Source: Myxococcales bacterium (GTDB taxonomy: Bacteria > Myxococcota_A > Polyangia > Polyangiales > JADJMO01). From it: 64,000 bases of DNA. The position numbers and the translations under genes are program-made. Positions 62,070 to 64,000 of this stretch are shown here, piece after piece. The stretch covers positions 1 to 64,000 of the forward strand of contig JADJMO010000015.1 of assembly GCA_016709545.1 (NCBI GenBank). Direction: 5' to 3'. The notes beneath the pieces were generated by a model that ran no database searches, was not told the DNA's origin, and saw only the letters and a list, made by a program, of their open reading frames with translations. Within the stretch, counting starts at the first letter, position 1. Each line of letters starts with the position of its first letter.

Positions 62070-63164
62070 TCAGTCCGACTCGTCGTGGCCGCGCTGCGAC
62101 GACAGCCAGGCGCCGAGGCCCCGGGCCGTCTCGTCGACGAGGGGCACGATCGAGGCGTAGTCCATGCGGGTCGGTCCGATGACCCCCACCGCGCCGCCGA
62201 CCGCCCCCTGCCCGCGCGCGGCGCCCTCGACCGCGTAGCGCGTGCCGACCACCGACAGCTGCTCCACGCCGAGCGAGCTCTCGTCGTCGCCGGGGAGGAG
62301 CACGTGGACGCCGCGGGTGGCGAGCGTGCGGTCGAGGATCCCGACGAGCTTCTCGCGCTCGGCGAGCGCGCGCACGAGCGACTTGATGCGGTCGATGTCG
62401 GCGAACTCCGGCTTGTCGAGGAGCTGCGCCTCGCCCTCGATCACGAGCTCCACCGCGCCGGCGCCGTCGCTCTCGAGCGCCGCCGCCCCGAGCTCGAACG
62501 CGCGCCGGCGGAGCTCGCCGAGCTCGCTGCGCGTGTCCTGCAGGCGTCGGGCGAACAGCTCACGCACCTCGCGCAGGGTGCGCCCCTCGATCACGTCGTC
62601 GAGCAGGTTGTGGATGCGCTCGAGCTCCGCCGACAGCGGCGCGACGTCGACCCGCACGAAGCGGTTCTCGACCTGACCGCTCGTCGTGACCACGACGGCG
62701 AGGATCTCGGCGCCGCCGTTGGGGAACGTGCGGGTCGGCACGAAGCGAACCTGGCGGAGGCTCTGCGAGGCCAGTCGTGGCGCGACGACGACGGCAGCAG
62801 TGCCGGTGAGCCCGGAGAGGAGCAGGGCCGTCTCGCGGATGGCGTCGGCCCCGGGCTCGAGCTGCGCGAAGCGGCGCTCGATGGCGTTGCGCTGGGCGTC
62901 GGAGAGGGCGCGCACCTGGCCGAGCGCGTCGATGAACAGCCGGAACGCGCGATCGGTCGGCACCCGGCCCGCGGAGGTGTGGGGCTGGTGGAAATAGCCC
63001 TCCTCCTCGAGATCGGCGAGCACGTTGCGGATCGACGCGGCGGAGAGGTCGATGTCGTACTTGCGCGCGAGCGTGCGGCTCCCGACCGGCTCGCCGTTGG
63101 CGATGAACTCGGTGACCGCCGCGAAGAGGATCTTCTTGGCCCGCGCCGACAGTTCGCCACTCAT
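62070..63164 (-). CDS. hrcA: Heat-inducible transcription repressor HrcA
   Basis: 364 residues. The winged helix at the start has AKKILFAAVTEFIANGEPVG, SRTLARKYDIDLSAASIRNV and LADLEEEGYFHQPHTSAGRV, all HrcA hallmarks. GAF-like and dimer parts follow, ending VGVIGPTRMDYASIVPLVDE, also diagnostic. HrcA represses groESL and dnaK operons through CIRCE sites. No CIRCE inverted repeat and no grpE or dnaK is seen in this window, so its targets lie elsewhere. Confidence 0.95.
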   Translation of the reverse strand: MSGELSARAKKILFAAVTEFIANGEPVGSRTLARKYDIDLSAASIRNVLADLEEEGYFHQPHTSAGRVPTDRAFRLFIDALGQVRALSDAQRNAIERRFAQLEPGADAIRETALLLSGLTGTAAVVVAPRLASQSLRQVRFVPTRTFPNGGAEILAVVVTTSGQVENRFVRVDVAPLSAELERIHNLLDDVIEGRTLREVRELFARRLQDTRSELGELRRRAFELGAAALESDGAGAVELVIEGEAQLLDKPEFADIDRIKSLVRALAEREKLVGILDRTLATRGVHVLLPGDDESSLGVEQLSVVGTRYAVEGAARGQGAVGGAVGVIGPTRMDYASIVPLVDETARGLGAWLSSQRGHDESD

Positions 63165-63218
63165 CTCGTCACCGCAGTGTAGCGAGGAGTTCGCCCGCGG
63201 GCCACGTGGCTGGACCGG

Positions 63219-64000
63219 TCAGGGCTCGGGGACGGGCGGCGGGTCGGCCGACGGCACCGCGGACGGCTCCAGCGCCGGCGAAGGCTTGGTCGTCGCCTCG
63301 CACACCGGCGTCGCGTTCTCGAGGAGCAGGCAGGGGCTCTTGAGCAGGTCGGAGAACGGCTTCGGGCCCTTGGCGAGCTTCTGGGCGATCGGATCGCCGG
63401 AGAGATCGAGCGGGCCGAGCGGCAGCGGCCGCAGGCGGATGGTGATCGGCGCCTCGCGCTCGGTGAAGAGCAGGCCGTAACCCCAGAACACGTGCTTCGG
63501 CGGCGCGGACACCGGGCCACCGTCGACGAGCTCGGCGGGGTCCCAGGCGAAACGAAGGCGCGCCAGCATCGCCACCCGCGTCCACACGGTGCGGATCGGG
63601 TCGGGCAGGCCCTCGTGCTCGAGGAGCTCGACGCTCATGCCCGGGGTCCAGGCGATACCCTGGTTGCTGACGAAGTTGCCGAGCGACCGGAACACGGGCA
63701 CGGGCCGGCCCGCTGCACGCCCGTCGCCCGCGTTGGGGTCGGGCGGCGCGGGCGAGGTCACCACCTCGACGAGGTCGGGCACGTGCGGGTGCGAGACGAC
63801 CACGGCGTCGACGTGCGCGGCCGCGGCGAGGGCCTGGTCCATCACCGGGCGGATCTGGGGCTTGTACTCGCGACCGGCGTGGATGAAGGCGATCCGCGCG
63901 TCGCACCCCTGCCAGCGGTCCTTCTTGCCGAGCTCCTGGTGCACGAGCTCGAGGCCCGCCTTGCCGAGCTCCGCGCGCGCGACCTTGGCTCCCGCGGAGC
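63219..64000 (-). CDS. CapA/PgsA-like protein (C-terminal part)
   Basis: Open to the window edge, so the N-terminus is missing. The visible part reads ARIAFIHAGREYKPQIRPVM, AHVDAVVVSHPHVPDLVEVV and VPVFRSLGNFVSNQGIAW, matching the metallophosphatase-like CapA fold in which SHPHV is a conserved site. The tail is Pro/Ala/Ser-rich. Relatives act in poly-gamma-glutamate or capsule synthesis; some are phosphatases. Which applies here is not known. It is 54 bases from the hrcA start. Confidence 0.75.
   Translation of the reverse strand, partial: SAGAKVARAELGKAGLELVHQELGKKDRWQGCDARIAFIHAGREYKPQIRPVMDQALAAAAHVDAVVVSHPHVPDLVEVVTSPAPPDPNAGDGRAAGRPVPVFRSLGNFVSNQGIAWTPGMSVELLEHEGLPDPIRTVWTRVAMLARLRFAWDPAELVDGGPVSAPPKHVFWGYGLLFTEREAPITIRLRPLPLGPLDLSGDPIAQKLAKGPKPFSDLLKSPCLLLENATPVCEATTKPSPALEPSAVPSADPPPVPEP

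Noticed and set aside
62070..63164. CIRCE element for HrcA
   Set aside because: No TTAGCACTC-N9-GAGTGCTAA-like repeat is present around hrcA.

Overview
The window is high-GC DNA, and the gene content points to a myxobacterium-like Myxococcota, most likely Polyangia. The indicators are Ser/Thr kinases with long C-terminal extensions, a receiver plus DUF4388 (PATAN) protein, NtrC-type and FHA-type sigma-54 activators, a complete type II secretion operon (gspC-N), many lipoproteins and a Roadblock/LC7 protein. This placement is inferred from gene families, not from a marker-gene tree. Many conserved genes carry single-base shifts next to G/C runs, and a tract of about 580 bases with no A (7181-7758) looks like failed consensus. 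The assembly is therefore unpolished, and most 'broken' core genes here are probably intact in the cell.

Layout. 1-9.2 kb: nucleotide-sugar and polysaccharide genes (SAM methyltransferase, NAD-dependent epimerase, UDP-HexNAc 6-dehydrogenase) around a zinc-ribbon Ser/Thr kinase, tRNA-Cys and a membrane receiver/PATAN protein. 9.3-10.9 kb: adenosine deaminase and a YkgJ-type cysteine-cluster protein. 10.9-22 kb: accessory region with a P-loop NTPase/Nudix pair, a PD-(D/E)XK group (E-x-Q protein, Rpn, a deleted paralogue, a free-standing repeat-module protein and Uma2), a second sugar dehydrogenase with its N-acetyltransferase, and a nucleotidyltransferase between 45-bp direct repeats. 21.8-24.9 kb: a lipoprotein gene behind a clear cobalamin riboswitch, another lipoprotein and a CPBP protease. 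25-30 kb: a giant kinase/cyclase-like/AAA/TPR protein, then a two-gene nucleotidyltransferase module between 16-bp direct repeats. 30-35.2 kb, minus strand: Roadblock, aroQ, accB, cytidylyltransferase-like, NtrC-like and pmbA. 35.5-51.7 kb: gspC to gspN plus btpA, with a candidate sigma-54 promoter in front and a small inverted-repeat element between gspE and gspF. 51.7-64 kb: K+ channel/RCK, a TPR protein, tandem outer-membrane-type paralogues, nadD, an FHA/sigma-54 activator, hrcA and the 3' part of a CapA-like gene.

How the parts fit. The gsp operon is the main functional unit; its genes overlap or abut, so they are probably co-translated. The dehydrogenase, epimerase, methyltransferase and acetyltransferase genes fit synthesis of an acetamido-sugar surface polysaccharide, but they are scattered and no glycosyltransferase is visible.

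The candidates most worth following up are: the cobalamin-riboswitch lipoprotein, a possible B12-capture surface protein; two nucleotidyltransferase modules, each bounded by its own direct repeats; and a short C-terminal module shared by several PD-(D/E)XK proteins that also occurs alone in tandem copies.
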